Positions 43,876 through 54,401 of a stretch of DNA of 64,000 nt are shown here, piece by piece (the first letter of the stretch is position 1; each line of letters starts with the position of its first letter). Both the position numbers and the translations under genes were made by a program. This DNA comes from Curvibacter microcysteis (GTDB lineage: Bacteria > Pseudomonadota > Gammaproteobacteria > Burkholderiales > Burkholderiaceae_C), in contig NZ_JAQSIO010000008.1 in the NCBI RefSeq assembly GCF_028649455.1, positions 1 to 64,000 of the forward strand, in the 5' to 3' direction. The notes beneath the pieces were generated by a model, which worked only from the letters and a program-made list of their open reading frames with translations, ran no database searches and was not told where the DNA came from.

Positions 43876-45542
43876 GGCGCGGGGTTCCTCAGTTTGAAGC
43901 GTTGCAGTTTGCCGGTCTCGGTGCGGGGCAGGCTGCTGCGAAATTCGATCTGGCGCGGGTACTTGTAGGGGGCGATGCTGGCCTTGACGTGGTCCTGCAG
44001 CACCCGCACCAGGGCCGCGTCACCGACCTGGCCGGGGCGCAGCACGCAAAAGGCCTTGACCACCATGCCGCGTTCCTCGTCGGGCACGCCGATGACGGCG
44101 CACTCGGCCACGGCGGGGTGGCGCATCAGGGCGTCTTCGACCTCGGGGCCGCCCACGTTGTAGCCCGCGGTGATGATCATGTCGTCATCGCGCGCCTGGT
44201 AGTAGAAGTAGCCGTCATCGTCCTCGACAAAGGCATCGCCGGGGTAGTTCCAGCTGTCCTTCACGTACTGCGTCTGGCGGGGTTCGTCCAGGTAACGGCA
44301 GCCGGTCAGGCCCGTGACGGCCAGCTTGCCGACCTGGCCGCGTGGCAGCTCGCGGCCCGAGTCGTCCACCACACGTGCCACGTAGCCCGGCACGACGCGG
44401 CCAATGGCGGTGCCGTGGGAGCTGCGCCGCACCTCGTGGGCGGGCGAGGAGATGAAGATGTGGAACATCTCGGTGGCGCCAATGCCGTCGACCAACTCCA
44501 GCCCGGTGGCCGCGTGCCAGAGCTGGCGCGTGGCCTCGGGCAAGGCCTCACCCGCACTGACACAGGCCCGCAGCGTGGGCACGCCCAGGGCCTGGGCCAC
44601 GGGCGACATCTGGCGGTAAAAGGTGGGCGCGGTGTAGCAAATCGTGGCGCCCACGTTCTGGATGGTGCGCACCATGGACTCGGGCGTGTAGCCCGCATCC
44701 GGAAAATACACCGAGGCCCCGGCCCACATCGGGAACACCAGCAGCCCGCCCAGGCCAAAGGTGAAGGCCAGCGGGGGCGAACCCAGCACGATGTCGTCGG
44801 GCGTGGCGCGCAGCACATGGCGCGGCCAGGCCTCGCAAGCCATCAGCACATCGCGGTGGGTGTGGACCGCCGCCTTGGGGCGGCCGGTGGTGCCGGAGGT
44901 GAAGGCCAGCAAAGCCACATCCGTGGCGGCTGTGGGGCAGGGCGTGAAATGATCAGGCTGCCCGGCCACCAGCGCGCCCAGGTCCTGCGGGTCGCCTGCG
45001 GCGCCAAAGCACACGATGCGGCGCAGCACCGGGTGCTCGGCCTGGGCCTGGGCCAATTCATCGACCAAGCGGGCGTCGCACAAGGCCAGCACGGGCAGGG
45101 CCTTGTCGATGATGTCACCCAGTTCCCGCGCACGCAGCAACGGCATGCTGGCCACCGCGATGCCGCCCGCCTTGACCACGGCCAGCCAGGCCAGGGCCAT
45201 GCCGATCGAGTTGCCGCCGCGCAGCAGCACGCGCTGCCCTGGCACCAGGTCGGCCTCGCGGCACAGCCAATGGGCGATTCGGTCGACCCGCTGACGCACC
45301 TCGGCATAGCTCAGGGTGAGGTGGGCCGAGCGCAACAAGGGGCGCGGGCCCCAGCCGCGCAGGGCGGCCTTGTCCAGCAGTTCTTCCACCAGGTTCAGCT
45401 GGCCGCCCAGGGGCAGGTCGGGCAAGTCGTAGTGCAGGCGCGGCCACTGCGCGGGGGGCGGCAGGCGGTCGTGCACAAAGCGGTCGAGTTGGGCGCTGGG
45501 CGCGCTGTGCTCGGGCGATGGGGTGGGGGTGGGCGTGGCCAT
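43872..45542 (-). CDS. abmG: 2-aminobenzoate-CoA ligase (benzoate-CoA ligase family)
   Basis: A 556-residue acyl-adenylate-forming enzyme that would activate 2-aminobenzoate (anthranilate) with ATP and CoA. The phosphate loop FTSGTTGRPKAAVHTH is at residues 214-229. Later motifs are SAGEALPEATRQLWHA, YQARDDDMIITAGYNVGGPEVE and the Lys-bearing end LPRTETGKLQRF. Benzoate-CoA ligase is the nearest alternative, but the neighbouring monooxygenase/reductase makes the 2-aminobenzoate assignment more likely. Three bases separate it from the acyl-CoA dehydrogenase gene. Confidence 0.88.
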   Translation of the reverse strand: MATPTPTPSPEHSAPSAQLDRFVHDRLPPPAQWPRLHYDLPDLPLGGQLNLVEELLDKAALRGWGPRPLLRSAHLTLSYAEVRQRVDRIAHWLCREADLVPGQRVLLRGGNSIGMALAWLAVVKAGGIAVASMPLLRARELGDIIDKALPVLALCDARLVDELAQAQAEHPVLRRIVCFGAAGDPQDLGALVAGQPDHFTPCPTAATDVALLAFTSGTTGRPKAAVHTHRDVLMACEAWPRHVLRATPDDIVLGSPPLAFTFGLGGLLVFPMWAGASVYFPDAGYTPESMVRTIQNVGATICYTAPTFYRQMSPVAQALGVPTLRACVSAGEALPEATRQLWHAATGLELVDGIGATEMFHIFISSPAHEVRRSSHGTAIGRVVPGYVARVVDDSGRELPRGQVGKLAVTGLTGCRYLDEPRQTQYVKDSWNYPGDAFVEDDDGYFYYQARDDDMIITAGYNVGGPEVEDALMRHPAVAECAVIGVPDEERGMVVKAFCVLRPGQVGDAALVRVLQDHVKASIAPYKYPRQIEFRSSLPRTETGKLQRFKLRNPAP

Positions 45543-45545
45543 GGT

Positions 45546-46733
45546 TCAGCCCTGCAGTGCGGCTTTGCCGAGGATCAGTTGCTGCACCTCGGTCGCGCCT
45601 TCGTAAATGCGCAGCGCGCGGATGTCGCGGTACAGGCTCTCGACCTTGCAGCCCACCTGCACGCCGCGCCCGCCGTGCATTTGCAGCGCCATGTCGATCA
45701 CGCGTTGGGCGTTTTCGGTGGCCACCATCTTGGCGCAGGCCGCCGCCTGGGTGCGTTCAGCCTGGGGTGCGCCGGTGTCGCGCAGCCAGGCCGCGCGGTA
45801 GGTCAGCAGGGCACCGGCCTCGATCAGGGCGCTCATCTCGCCGAGCTTGGCCTGCGTCAGCTGGAAGTCGGCCAGGGTGGCGCCAAACATGCGGCGCTGA
45901 CGCGCGTGCGCCACCGCCTCGGCCAGGGCACGACGCGCCATGCCCAGGGCCGCCGCCGCCACCGAGGGGCGGAAGATGTCCAGCGTCTGCAAAGCCAGTT
46001 TGAAGCCGCCGCCGGCCTCGCCCAGCAAGGCCTCGGTGCCGACCTCGCAGCCCTCAAAGCGCAGCGTGGCCAGCGGGTGTGGGGCCATCACCTGCAGGTG
46101 TTCGTGATCGTCCAGGCCGGGCGTTCCGGCCTCCACCACCAGGGCGGACAGGCCGCGTGTGCCCGGGGCTTCGCCGGTGCGGGCGAAGACGCAGTAAAAG
46201 TCCGCCAGGCCGCCGTTGCTGATCCAGGTCTTGACGCCGTTCAGGCGGTAGCGGGCCGGACCGGCCAGGGTGGCTTCGGTGGCGATGGCGGCCACGTCCG
46301 AGCCGGCCTCGGGTTCGGTCAGGGCAAAAGCGGCGATCTTCTCGCCACGCGCCACGGCCGGCAGCCAGCGCGCCTGTTGGGCGGGGCTGCCCGCCAGCGT
46401 GATGGCGCCACTGCCCAGGCCCTGCATGGCGAAGGCAAAGTCGGCCAGCGGCGAGTGAAACGCCAGCGTTTCGCGCAGCAGCACCAGGGCCCGCGAGTCG
46501 AGCTGTGCCAGTGCCCCGCCATGGGCCGCGGGCACGCAGTAGCGCAGCCAGCCGGCCTGGCCCAGGCGCTGCACCCAGTCGCGGCAAGCGGCGCGGTCGT
46601 CGCCCTCGTCCACCTGCTGGGCCTCGGTCCAGGGCAGCAGCTCGGCCACCAGCGTGCGGTGCGCCGCGTCAAAAAAAGGCAGACCCAGGTGCTGGGTGTT
46701 GGGCCGCGCGGGCCAAGGGGCGGGGTGCTGCAT
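45546..46733 (-). CDS. acyl-CoA dehydrogenase
   Basis: A 395-residue FAD acyl-CoA dehydrogenase. Typical blocks are [18 protein letters not shown] (FAD and substrate site), the middle beta domain [19 protein letters not shown], and the C-terminal [19 protein letters not shown] with IYEGATEVQ. In this operon it should act in the beta-oxidation-like steps on the reduced ring or opened chain of the CoA ester. The next gene upstream is one base away. Confidence 0.93.
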   Translation of the reverse strand: MQHPAPWPARPNTQHLGLPFFDAAHRTLVAELLPWTEAQQVDEGDDRAACRDWVQRLGQAGWLRYCVPAAHGGALAQLDSRALVLLRETLAFHSPLADFAFAMQGLGSGAITLAGSPAQQARWLPAVARGEKIAAFALTEPEAGSDVAAIATEATLAGPARYRLNGVKTWISNGGLADFYCVFARTGEAPGTRGLSALVVEAGTPGLDDHEHLQVMAPHPLATLRFEGCEVGTEALLGEAGGGFKLALQTLDIFRPSVAAAALGMARRALAEAVAHARQRRMFGATLADFQLTQAKLGEMSALIEAGALLTYRAAWLRDTGAPQAERTQAAACAKMVATENAQRVIDMALQMHGGRGVQVGCKVESLYRDIRALRIYEGATEVQQLILGKAALQG

Positions 46734-46734
46734 C

Positions 46735-47585
<851 letters not shown>

Positions 47586-47589
<4 letters not shown>

Positions 47590-48080
47590 GGGGTCTCCGG
47601 GTCAGGTTCGGGGGTTTGGGCTTGGGCTTTGACCTTGCCCAGCAGGCGGTGCAGGGTGCTGACTTCGCGTTCGCTGAGGGCGCTCAAGGCGTCGACGATC
47701 CAGCCTTCGTGCTCGCGCGCCATGGCGTGGAATTGCTCGCGCCCCTGTGCGGTCAGGCGCACGCGGTAGGCGCGGCGGTCGTCAGGGACTTCGACGCGCT
47801 CCACCAGTTGCTCGGCCACCAGTTGGTCGGTGATGCCGGTCACATTGCCACCGGTCACCATCAGGCGCCGCGACAGGTCTTTCATCTTCAGACCCTCGGG
47901 CTCGCGCTCGAGTTGGGCCATCAGGTCAAAGCGCGGCAAGGTGGTGTCAAAGCGTTCACGCAGGCGGCTGCGCACCTGCTTTTCGATCAATTGCGTGCAG
48001 GTCAGCAGGCGCAGCCAGAGGCGCAAAGCCTCGGGGTGCTCGCTGGGGGCGCTGTCTTGGAGACGGGCTTCCAGGTCCAT
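47586..48080 (-). CDS. MarR-family transcriptional regulator of the 2-aminobenzoate operon
   Basis: A 164-residue MarR protein with winged helix ([20 protein letters not shown], then [22 protein letters not shown], and the wing [15 protein letters not shown]). ATG 48080 is chosen as it starts 2 bases after the monooxygenase stop and gives the normal length; the longer frame is a shadow of that gene. It probably binds the 24-bp operator at 50475-50498 and is released by the substrate or its CoA ester, as known for other MarR proteins of aromatic pathways. Confidence 0.92.
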
Positions 48081-48082
48081 GG

Positions 48083-50470
48083 TCAGTGGTCTTCTTTGGG
48101 GGCCGGTGGCCGGTTGGCGGCCTCGGCCTGGCTTTGTTTGAGTTGCTCGCGGTAGAGCTGGTCGCGCCCGCTCCAGTACGCGCGTGGCCAGTCCACGGCG
48201 GGGCTGACCGTGCATTGCTGGCGCGCGGCCTGGTGCAGCGTCCAGGCCGGGTCGGCCAGGTGCGGGCGGGCCACCGCGCACAGGTCGGCGCGGCCGGCGG
48301 CGATGATGCTGTTGGCCTGATCGGCGTCGGTGATGGCGCCCACGGCGATGGTCAGGATGCCGGCCTCGTTGCGGATGCGGTCGGCAAACGGCGTTTGGTA
48401 CATGCGGCCATAGACTGGCTTGGCGGCCCGCGAGGTCTGGCCCGAGGAGACGTCAATCACATCGCAGCCGGCGGCCTTGAACAGGCGGGCGATGGCCACG
48501 GCCTCGTCGGGCGTGGTGCCGCCATCCACCCAGTCGTGGGCGGACAGGCGCACGCTCATGGGGCGCTCGGCAGGCCAGGCGGCGCGCATGGCGGAAAACA
48601 CCTCCAGCGGGAAGCGGCAGCGGTTCTCCAGCGAGCCGCCGTAGGCGTCCTGGCGCTGGTTGCTCAAGGGGCTGATGAAGGCGCTGAGCAGGTAGCCGTG
48701 GGCCGCGTGCAGCTCCAGCCAGTCAAAGCCGATGGCCGCAGCGCGCCGGGTGGCGGCCACGAACTCGTCGCGCACCCGGGCCATGTCGGCCGCGGTCATG
48801 GCCTGCGGGGTTTGGTTTTGTGCGCCATAGGGCAGGGCGCTGGCGCCCAACAGGGGCCAGTTGGGGGCGGCGTCGGGCGCGCCGCTGGCGCTGGGCAGGG
48901 GCTCGTCGGTGGCTTCCCAGCCGCGCTGGGTCGAGCCCTTGGGACCGGCATGGCCCAGCTGCACCCCGATCAGGGCGCTGCTCTGGCCGTGCACAAAGTC
49001 CACGACGCGGCGCCAGGCCTGGGCTTGCGCGTCGTTCCACAGGCCGGGGCAGCCCAGGGTGATGCGGCCATCGGGGCTGGGGCTGGTCATCTCCACCATC
49101 ACCAAGGCGGCGCCACCCAGCGCACGCGCGCCCAGGTGCACCAGGTGAAAGTCCTGCACCAGGCCGTCCACCGCGCTGTAGGTGGCCATGGGCGAGACCA
49201 CGATGCGGTTTTTCAGGCGAGCGCTGCGCACTGACAGCGGGGTGAACATGGGCGGCACGGCCTGCGCCGGGGCGCCGCTGCGCTGGGCCAGCCAGGTCTC
49301 GTAGCCGGCGATCCACTGCGGGTCGCGCAGGCGCAGGTTGTCGTGGCTGATGCGCTGTGAGCGCGTCAGCAGCGAGTAGCTGAACTGCTCGATCTCCATG
49401 CCGCTGTAGCGCGACACGTTCTCGAACCACTCGGTCGAGTTGCGCGCCGCGTTCTGGATCTTCAGCACCTCCACGCTGCGCCGCGCCTGGTACTGCTGCA
49501 GCACCTCGCTTACCGAGGCGCCGCTGTCGGCGGCCGCTGCGAACGTGTCGGCCAGGTCGATGGCGTCTTCCAGCGCGAGCTTGCTGCCGCTGCCGATCGA
49601 GAAGTGCGCGGTGTGGGCGGCGTCGCCCATCAGCACCACGGGCCAGGCGCGGTCCGGGCCCTGCACCTCGTGCACCCAGTTCTGGCAGATCACGCGCGGG
49701 AAGTTGATCCAGATCGCCGAGCCGCGCAGGTGCTTGGCGTTGCTGATCAATGCGTGGCCGTCCAGGTAGCGCGCGAACAGGCGCTCGCAAAAAGCCACGC
49801 CTTCTTCTTGCGACATCTGGTCCAGGCCGTGCGCCTTCCAGACCGCTTCAGGGGTTTCGACAATGAAGGTCGAGGTGTCGGCGTTGAACTTGTAGGCATG
49901 GGCCTGGAACCAGCCGTGCTCGGTCTCTTCGAACGCGAAGGTGAAGGCGTCAAAGGTCTTCTTGGTGCCCAGCCAGACAAAGCGGCAGCGCCGGGTGTCG
50001 ATGTCGGGCTGGAAGGTGTCGGCGTAGCGCGTGCGGATGCGGCTGTTGAGCCCGTCGCTGGCGATCACCAGGTCGGCCTGGTACTGCGCGGCCAGAGTCT
50101 GGTCGTCCTGCACATCGCACTCGAACACCAAGTCCACCCCCAGGGCTTGGCAACGGTCCTGCAGGATGTTGAGCAGGTGCTTGCGCCCAATGCCGCAAAA
50201 GCCGTGGCCGGTGGAGCGCTGGCTGCGGCCTTTGAAAAACACCTCGATGTCGTCCCAGTGGTTGAAGGCGTCGCCAATCAGTTGGGCACTGGGTGCGTCG
50301 GCGGCGCGCAGTTTGTCCAGGGTTTGGTCGCTCAGCACCACGCCCCAGCCAAAGGTGTCGTAGGGGCGGTTGCGCTCCACAACGGTGACGCGGTGCGCCG
50401 GGTTCTGCTGCTTCATGAGCAGGGCGAAGTAGAGTCCGGCGGGCCCACCGCCAATGCAGAGGATGTTCAT
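48083..50470 (-). CDS. abmA: 2-aminobenzoyl-CoA monooxygenase/reductase (salicylyl-CoA 5-hydroxylase-like fusion)
   Basis: A 795-residue fusion. Residues 1-400 are a class A flavin monooxygenase ([22 protein letters not shown] ribityl block [18 protein letters not shown]). From about residue 407 an old-yellow-enzyme reductase follows ([20 protein letters not shown], then [19 protein letters not shown]). This pairing hydroxylates and reduces 2-aminobenzoyl-CoA to a non-aromatic product, the key step of the aerobic CoA pathway known from Azoarcus evansii. It is the first gene of the operon, with the MarR operator immediately upstream of its ATG. Confidence 0.92.
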   Translation of the reverse strand: MNILCIGGGPAGLYFALLMKQQNPAHRVTVVERNRPYDTFGWGVVLSDQTLDKLRAADAPSAQLIGDAFNHWDDIEVFFKGRSQRSTGHGFCGIGRKHLLNILQDRCQALGVDLVFECDVQDDQTLAAQYQADLVIASDGLNSRIRTRYADTFQPDIDTRRCRFVWLGTKKTFDAFTFAFEETEHGWFQAHAYKFNADTSTFIVETPEAVWKAHGLDQMSQEEGVAFCERLFARYLDGHALISNAKHLRGSAIWINFPRVICQNWVHEVQGPDRAWPVVLMGDAAHTAHFSIGSGSKLALEDAIDLADTFAAAADSGASVSEVLQQYQARRSVEVLKIQNAARNSTEWFENVSRYSGMEIEQFSYSLLTRSQRISHDNLRLRDPQWIAGYETWLAQRSGAPAQAVPPMFTPLSVRSARLKNRIVVSPMATYSAVDGLVQDFHLVHLGARALGGAALVMVEMTSPSPDGRITLGCPGLWNDAQAQAWRRVVDFVHGQSSALIGVQLGHAGPKGSTQRGWEATDEPLPSASGAPDAAPNWPLLGASALPYGAQNQTPQAMTAADMARVRDEFVAATRRAAAIGFDWLELHAAHGYLLSAFISPLSNQRQDAYGGSLENRCRFPLEVFSAMRAAWPAERPMSVRLSAHDWVDGGTTPDEAVAIARLFKAAGCDVIDVSSGQTSRAAKPVYGRMYQTPFADRIRNEAGILTIAVGAITDADQANSIIAAGRADLCAVARPHLADPAWTLHQAARQQCTVSPAVDWPRAYWSGRDQLYREQLKQSQAEAANRPPAPKEDH

Positions 50471-50474
50471 GTGG

Positions 50475-50498
50475 AAATAGTTTAGGTCTAAACTATTT
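50475..50498. promoter_or_regulatory. 24-bp perfect operator for the MarR regulator
   Basis: AAATAGTTTAG (50475-50485) and CTAAACTATTT (50488-50498) form a perfect 11-bp inverted repeat around two bases, ending five bases from the abmA start codon. Its size and AT content are typical of MarR sites. It covers the predicted -10 and spacer. Confidence 0.75.
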
Positions 50499-50506
50499 CT
50501 CAACAA
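50479..50506 (-). promoter_or_regulatory. predicted promoter of the 2-aminobenzoate operon
   Basis: On the minus strand TTGTTG (50501-50506) and TAAACT (50479-50484) are 16 bases apart. Initiation 6-8 bases after the -10 would fall at the abmA ATG (50470), giving a leaderless or nearly leaderless mRNA. In agreement, no Shine-Dalgarno sequence is visible. Confidence 0.5.
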
Positions 50507-50615
50507 TAGGGTTTGCCTGGGGGCCGTGTCAGGGACGGTGTCCCGGCCGCCAGACACGGCGCGGCAATGGGTGCAGAATTAAGCGGCTGCGGCCCTGCGC
50601 CGCCAGGAAGACGTG

Positions 50616-50939
50616 ATGCTTTACAAGTTCAAATCCAAATCGACCGCCGACCTGATCATGCTCGAGCCCAACGGGCGCCGGGTGCTGGAGATCATTGGCA
50701 AGACGCCAGGCCCGCAAGGCATTGTGTTGGCCTCGCAAATCGCCGCTGCGCTGGGGGCTTTGGAGTCGGCGCTGGCGGCCGAAGATGCACTGGCCGCCCA
50801 GGCGCGAGCAGAGTCGCCCGAGGAAGACGAGGACAGCCAGCGCTCAGCCGCGGTGTCGCTGCGCCAGCGCGTGGCGCCCTTCATGGACATGCTGCGCCGC
50901 AGCGAGGCCGAAGGCCACGATGTGACCTGGGGCGTTTGA
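50616..50939 (+). CDS. DUF1840 family protein
   Basis: A 107-residue protein of the DUF1840 family, common in betaproteobacteria and of unknown function. It begins MLYKFKSKSTADLIML and ends with EGHDVTWGV; the middle is Ala/Glu-rich and helical. ATG 50616 follows AGGAAG at five bases; a GTG just before (50613) is less likely. It is transcribed alone, divergent from abmA. Confidence 0.85.
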   Translation: MLYKFKSKSTADLIMLEPNGRRVLEIIGKTPGPQGIVLASQIAAALGALESALAAEDALAAQARAESPEEDEDSQRSAAVSLRQRVAPFMDMLRRSEAEGHDVTWGV

Positions 50940-50980
50940 GCCCCCGATCAGGCGCCCACGCAGGCGCGGGCCTGCGCGCT

Positions 50981-52051
50981 TCAGTCGACCTTGGCGCCCG
51001 AGGTCTTGACCACCTGGGCCCACTTCTTGTGTTCGCTGTCGATGAGCTTGGCGAACTCGGCCGGTGTGATGCCGCTGGGGATGGCGCCTTGGGCCAGCAG
51101 CTTTTCTTTGACTGCGGGGCTGGCCAGTGACTTGGCCACTTCTTGCTGAATGCGGTTGATCACCTCGGGCGGGGTGCCGGCTGGGGCCAGCAGGCCGAAC
51201 CAGGAGCTGGCGTCAAAGCCTTTCAGGCTGGGGCCGCCGGCCTCGGCCAGGGTGGGCACATCCGGCAGGGCCGGCGAGCGCTGGGCGCTGGTCACGGCCA
51301 GGGCCTTGAGCTTGCCCGCCTTGATCTGCGGCATGGCCGAGGGCAGGTTGTCGAACATCACGTCCATGTTGCCGCCCACCAGGTCCATCAGAGCGGGGCC
51401 TGAGCCGCGGTAGGGAAAGTGGATCAAGTAGGTGCCCGTCATGCTTTTGAACAGCTCACCCGCCAGGTGGATCGAGGTGCCGTTGCCGCTGGACGCCATG
51501 TTCAGCTTGCCCGGGCTGGCCTTGGCCACTTTGATGAAGTCCTGCACGGTGTTGATCTTCAGCTCGCGTGCCTTGTCGGGGTTGACCACCATGACGTTGG
51601 GCACTGCCGCCACCAGGGAGATGGGGGCGAAGTCCTTGATCGGGTCGAAGGGCATTTTTTCATACAGCGCGCGGTTGATGCCGTGCGTGCCCACCGTGCC
51701 CATCAGCAGGGTGTAGCCGTCAGCCGGCGCCTTGGCCACCATGTCGGCGCCCACGTTGCCGCCGGCGCCGGCGCGGTTGTCCACCACAAAAGCTTGGCCG
51801 AAGGCTTTTTGCAGTTCGACCGCCATGGCCCGGCCCAGCAAGTCGGTGGTGCCGCCCGCCGCAAAGGGCACGACGATGCGCACCGGCTTGGTTGGCCAGG
51901 TGCTTTGCGCCAGGGCCGAACTGGTGGCCAGCCCACCCAGGCCTGCTGCCACCAGGGCCAGGCCCAGCGGTGCGCGCAGCCATTGGCGGCGGGAGGCAGA
52001 TTGGACGGAAGCGCCGGTCGTGGCGCCGAACGAATGGGGGTGAGAAGTCAT
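50981..52051 (-). CDS. Bug/TctC-family extracytoplasmic solute-binding protein
   Basis: A 356-residue periplasmic binding protein of the Bug family. The leader has [11 protein letters not shown], Tat-like, ending in SALAQ. The mature part starts [19 protein letters not shown], followed by [21 protein letters not shown], both diagnostic. ATG 52051 with GGAGA upstream is preferred to ATG 52063. There are no TctA/TctB membrane genes beside it, as with most Bug proteins. The ligand (often a carboxylate) is unknown. Confidence 0.92.
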   Translation of the reverse strand: MTSHPHSFGATTGASVQSASRRQWLRAPLGLALVAAGLGGLATSSALAQSTWPTKPVRIVVPFAAGGTTDLLGRAMAVELQKAFGQAFVVDNRAGAGGNVGADMVAKAPADGYTLLMGTVGTHGINRALYEKMPFDPIKDFAPISLVAAVPNVMVVNPDKARELKINTVQDFIKVAKASPGKLNMASSGNGTSIHLAGELFKSMTGTYLIHFPYRGSGPALMDLVGGNMDVMFDNLPSAMPQIKAGKLKALAVTSAQRSPALPDVPTLAEAGGPSLKGFDASSWFGLLAPAGTPPEVINRIQQEVAKSLASPAVKEKLLAQGAIPSGITPAEFAKLIDSEHKKWAQVVKTSGAKVD

Positions 52052-52171
52052 GCAGGTCTCCATGGGCTCACCGGCGGGTGCCGGAGGCAGTTTTTTGTTT
52101 CAGGTCTTCACTCTAACCCGCCCACCCGCCGAGGATGTTGAGGGAATCCCGGTTCAGCGTGCGGGGGGGCG

Positions 52172-52208
52172 AAAAAAAACCGCCAACCTCTGGTGAGGCT
52201 TGGCGGTT
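52172..52208 (-). terminator. rho-independent terminator of the second Bug gene
   Basis: Read on the minus strand, AACCGCCAA (52200-52208) pairs perfectly with TTGGCGGTT (52178-52186) and is followed by a run of eight T (52172-52179, overlapping the stem end). It lies 26 bases after the stop at 52234. Confidence 0.92.
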
Positions 52209-52233
52209 GGGCTGGATCAGCGCAGGGGGATCA

Positions 52234-53211
52234 TCAGTCGGCGTAAACGCCTGCGGCCTTGATGATGGGGGTCCACTTGGCAATTTCAGCTTGCACGAAC
52301 TTCTTGTGCTCGGCTGGCTCGATGCGCTTGTCGGTGGCCACCACGGCGCCCAGGGCTTCTTCCTTCTTGATGAAGTCCGGGTCTTTCAGCGCTGCCTTGA
52401 GGGCGGTGCTGATCTTGGCCAGCACGTCGGCGGGCGTGCCCTTGGGGGCGTACAGGCCGTGCCAGATGGTGATCTGGAAGTCCTTCACGCCGGACTCGGC
52501 CAGCGTGGGCAGGTCCTTCAGCGAGGGGGTGCTCAGGCGCTTGGGCGTGGTGACGGCGAAGGCCTTGACCTTCTTGCCTTCGATCTGGCTGCTGGTGTTG
52601 GTGGTCTGGTCACACAGCAGGTCGATCTGGCCGCCAATCAGGTCAGTGATGGCCGGGGCCGTGCCTTTGTAGGGCACGGTGGTCATGTCGGTTTCGATGG
52701 CGTTTTGGTAGAGCAGGCCGCACAGGTGCGAAGCCGAGCCCACACCGGCATTGCCCAGGTTGATCTTGCCCTTGTTTTGGGCAATCCAGGCGCTCAGCTC
52801 TTTGTAGTTGTTGGCCGGCATGCTGGGCTTGGCGATCAGGGTCATGGGCACGTCGTTGATGATGCCCAGGTACTCAAAGTCGCTTTCCACCTTGAACGGC
52901 AGGTTGCGCACCAGCGCGGGCATGGTGGCCATGCCGATGTGGTTGACCAGCAGGGTGTGGCCGTCCGGGGTGGCGCGGGCCACTTTGGCCGAGCCGATGG
53001 AGCTGCCTGCACCGGCGGCATTCTCGATCACGACAGAGGTGCCCAGTTGCTTGCGCAGGGCTTCGGACAGGTCACGCGCCACGCGGTCGGTGGGGCCACC
53101 AGCCGAGAAGGGCACCACCAGGGTGATGGGCTTGTCCTTCAGGGGGTAGTCGGTGGCCAGGGCGTTCCAGGCCATGCTCAGCATCGCAGCCAGGGTGAGC
53201 AGTTTCTTCAT
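52234..53211 (-). CDS. Bug/TctC-family extracytoplasmic solute-binding protein
   Basis: A 325-residue second Bug protein. The signal peptide MKKLLTLAAMLSMAWNALA is followed by ITLVVPFSAGGPTDRVAR and AGSSIGSAKVARATPDGHTLL. GGAGACACC precedes ATG 53211. It is about as long as the family mean, differs clearly from its neighbour and has its own terminator, so the two are separate transcription units. Confidence 0.93.
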   Translation of the reverse strand: MKKLLTLAAMLSMAWNALATDYPLKDKPITLVVPFSAGGPTDRVARDLSEALRKQLGTSVVIENAAGAGSSIGSAKVARATPDGHTLLVNHIGMATMPALVRNLPFKVESDFEYLGIINDVPMTLIAKPSMPANNYKELSAWIAQNKGKINLGNAGVGSASHLCGLLYQNAIETDMTTVPYKGTAPAITDLIGGQIDLLCDQTTNTSSQIEGKKVKAFAVTTPKRLSTPSLKDLPTLAESGVKDFQITIWHGLYAPKGTPADVLAKISTALKAALKDPDFIKKEEALGAVVATDKRIEPAEHKKFVQAEIAKWTPIIKAAGVYAD

Positions 53212-53313
53212 GGTGTCTCCTATGTGATCTGTCGGTAAATCATACCGACGGGTCACGCGCAGAACATCACGGGAACTACTTATCACCCAAGGCCCGTGCG
53301 GGCTTGCGTCTGT

Positions 53314-54057
53314 TCAATGCGGACGCACCGCCCGGCGGCGACTTTGCCAGCAGGTCAGGCCGCCCAGCAGGGCCGCGCAGCTCAGCAAAGCCCATTCGCT
53401 GAGCGTGGGCACGGGGGTGGTCACCGCGGCAGCTGCAGCGGGCGCGGCCACGCTGGTGTTGTTGAGCACCACGTTGTCCAGGGTCACGCCTGCCACACCC
53501 CGCCAACCGTTGTCCAGGCAGCTGGTGGCGGTGGCGATGATGCGCACCGTGGTGCCGTTTTGAGCCGTCAGGTCCACCGCGGGCTGTGGAGCCAGTGCCG
53601 CCCGGTTGGTGGCGGTCGCTTGGTACACCGTGGTGATCAGGTTCCCATTGGTATCGGTGACCTCGACTTTGACACCGCAGTTGGGGGCGCCGCGTTCATC
53701 TCTGTCCCAGACTTTGTAGCCCGCAGCCAAATTCAGGGTGCTGTTGCCTGCGGCCGGCAAGGTCACATCCTGGTACACCTTGCAAACGGCGGCCGTGCTG
53801 GTGGAGTCGGTGATCAGGGCCAGCGCGCCGTCCGTGGGTTGGTCGCTGTTGTGGCTGCGGTACGGGTTGGTGGTGACATTGTTCCCCAGGGCTTGCCAGC
53901 TGCACTGGTTGGCTGGGGTGGAGCTGGTGGTCCAGTTGGCCAGCCCCGACTCGAACGATGGGTTTTGCACCAGGTTGGCGGCCCAATTGGCGCCGCAGAA
54001 GGTCAGTGCGGCCAAGCCGCAAACGGTGGGACGAAGGAGGTGAAGAAATGTCTGCAC
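53314..54057 (-). CDS. IPTL-CTERM sorting-domain surface protein
   Basis: A 247-residue secreted protein. After a signal peptide (LRPTVCGLAALTFCGANWA) comes a carbohydrate-binding-like region (NLVQNPSFESGLANWTTSS). The C-terminus is an IPTL-CTERM anchor: VPTLSEWALLSCAALLGG then a basic RRR tail. The start is uncertain: GTG 54057 is chosen because it gives a proper leader, TTG 54063 also fits, and the frame is open to 54174. No sorting enzyme is in the window. Confidence 0.72.
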   Translation of the reverse strand: MQTFLHLLRPTVCGLAALTFCGANWAANLVQNPSFESGLANWTTSSTPANQCSWQALGNNVTTNPYRSHNSDQPTDGALALITDSTSTAAVCKVYQDVTLPAAGNSTLNLAAGYKVWDRDERGAPNCGVKVEVTDTNGNLITTVYQATATNRAALAPQPAVDLTAQNGTTVRIIATATSCLDNGWRGVAGVTLDNVVLNNTSVAAPAAAAAVTTPVPTLSEWALLSCAALLGGLTCWQSRRRAVRPH

Positions 54058-54401
54058 AAACAAGGTGCCGCCAGCGCGGCCGTCGGTTGGGGGCTGCGCT
54101 GGCTGGAGGTCGCCCGCGCGGGGGAGCGGGGTGACCTCGTGTTGAGGGGCGCGGCACGCCTGCGCCGCCCCCATGCCTTGTCCGACCCGGGCCGCCCAGG
54201 GGCGGCGGGTCTGTCGGTCAAGCGACCTGAAATCACTCCCATTTTTTTCTTGATGCCCAGTGCCTTGGCAGGCGCTGGTGACAGCAAGCCCAAGTCTAGG
54301 GATGGCCCCCGGCGGCGTCGACGGAAAGCCCTGGGATCGCGCGCGCTGCGCGCTAACGGGGCTCTAACGGTGCTGTGTTAGAGCCCGGGCGCAGGCGCGG
54401 C
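54058..54401. other. 344-base gap with a perfect hairpin
   Basis: No convincing gene was found. A 10-bp stem GGGCTCTAAC (54359-54368) with GTTAGAGCCC (54377-54386) and an 8-base loop lies 15 bases past the stop of the CoA ligase gene at 54402. It is probably the end of the Liv operon transcript, though a T-run is missing. The remaining bases should hold the promoter of the IPTL-CTERM gene, which I could not define. Confidence 0.5.
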
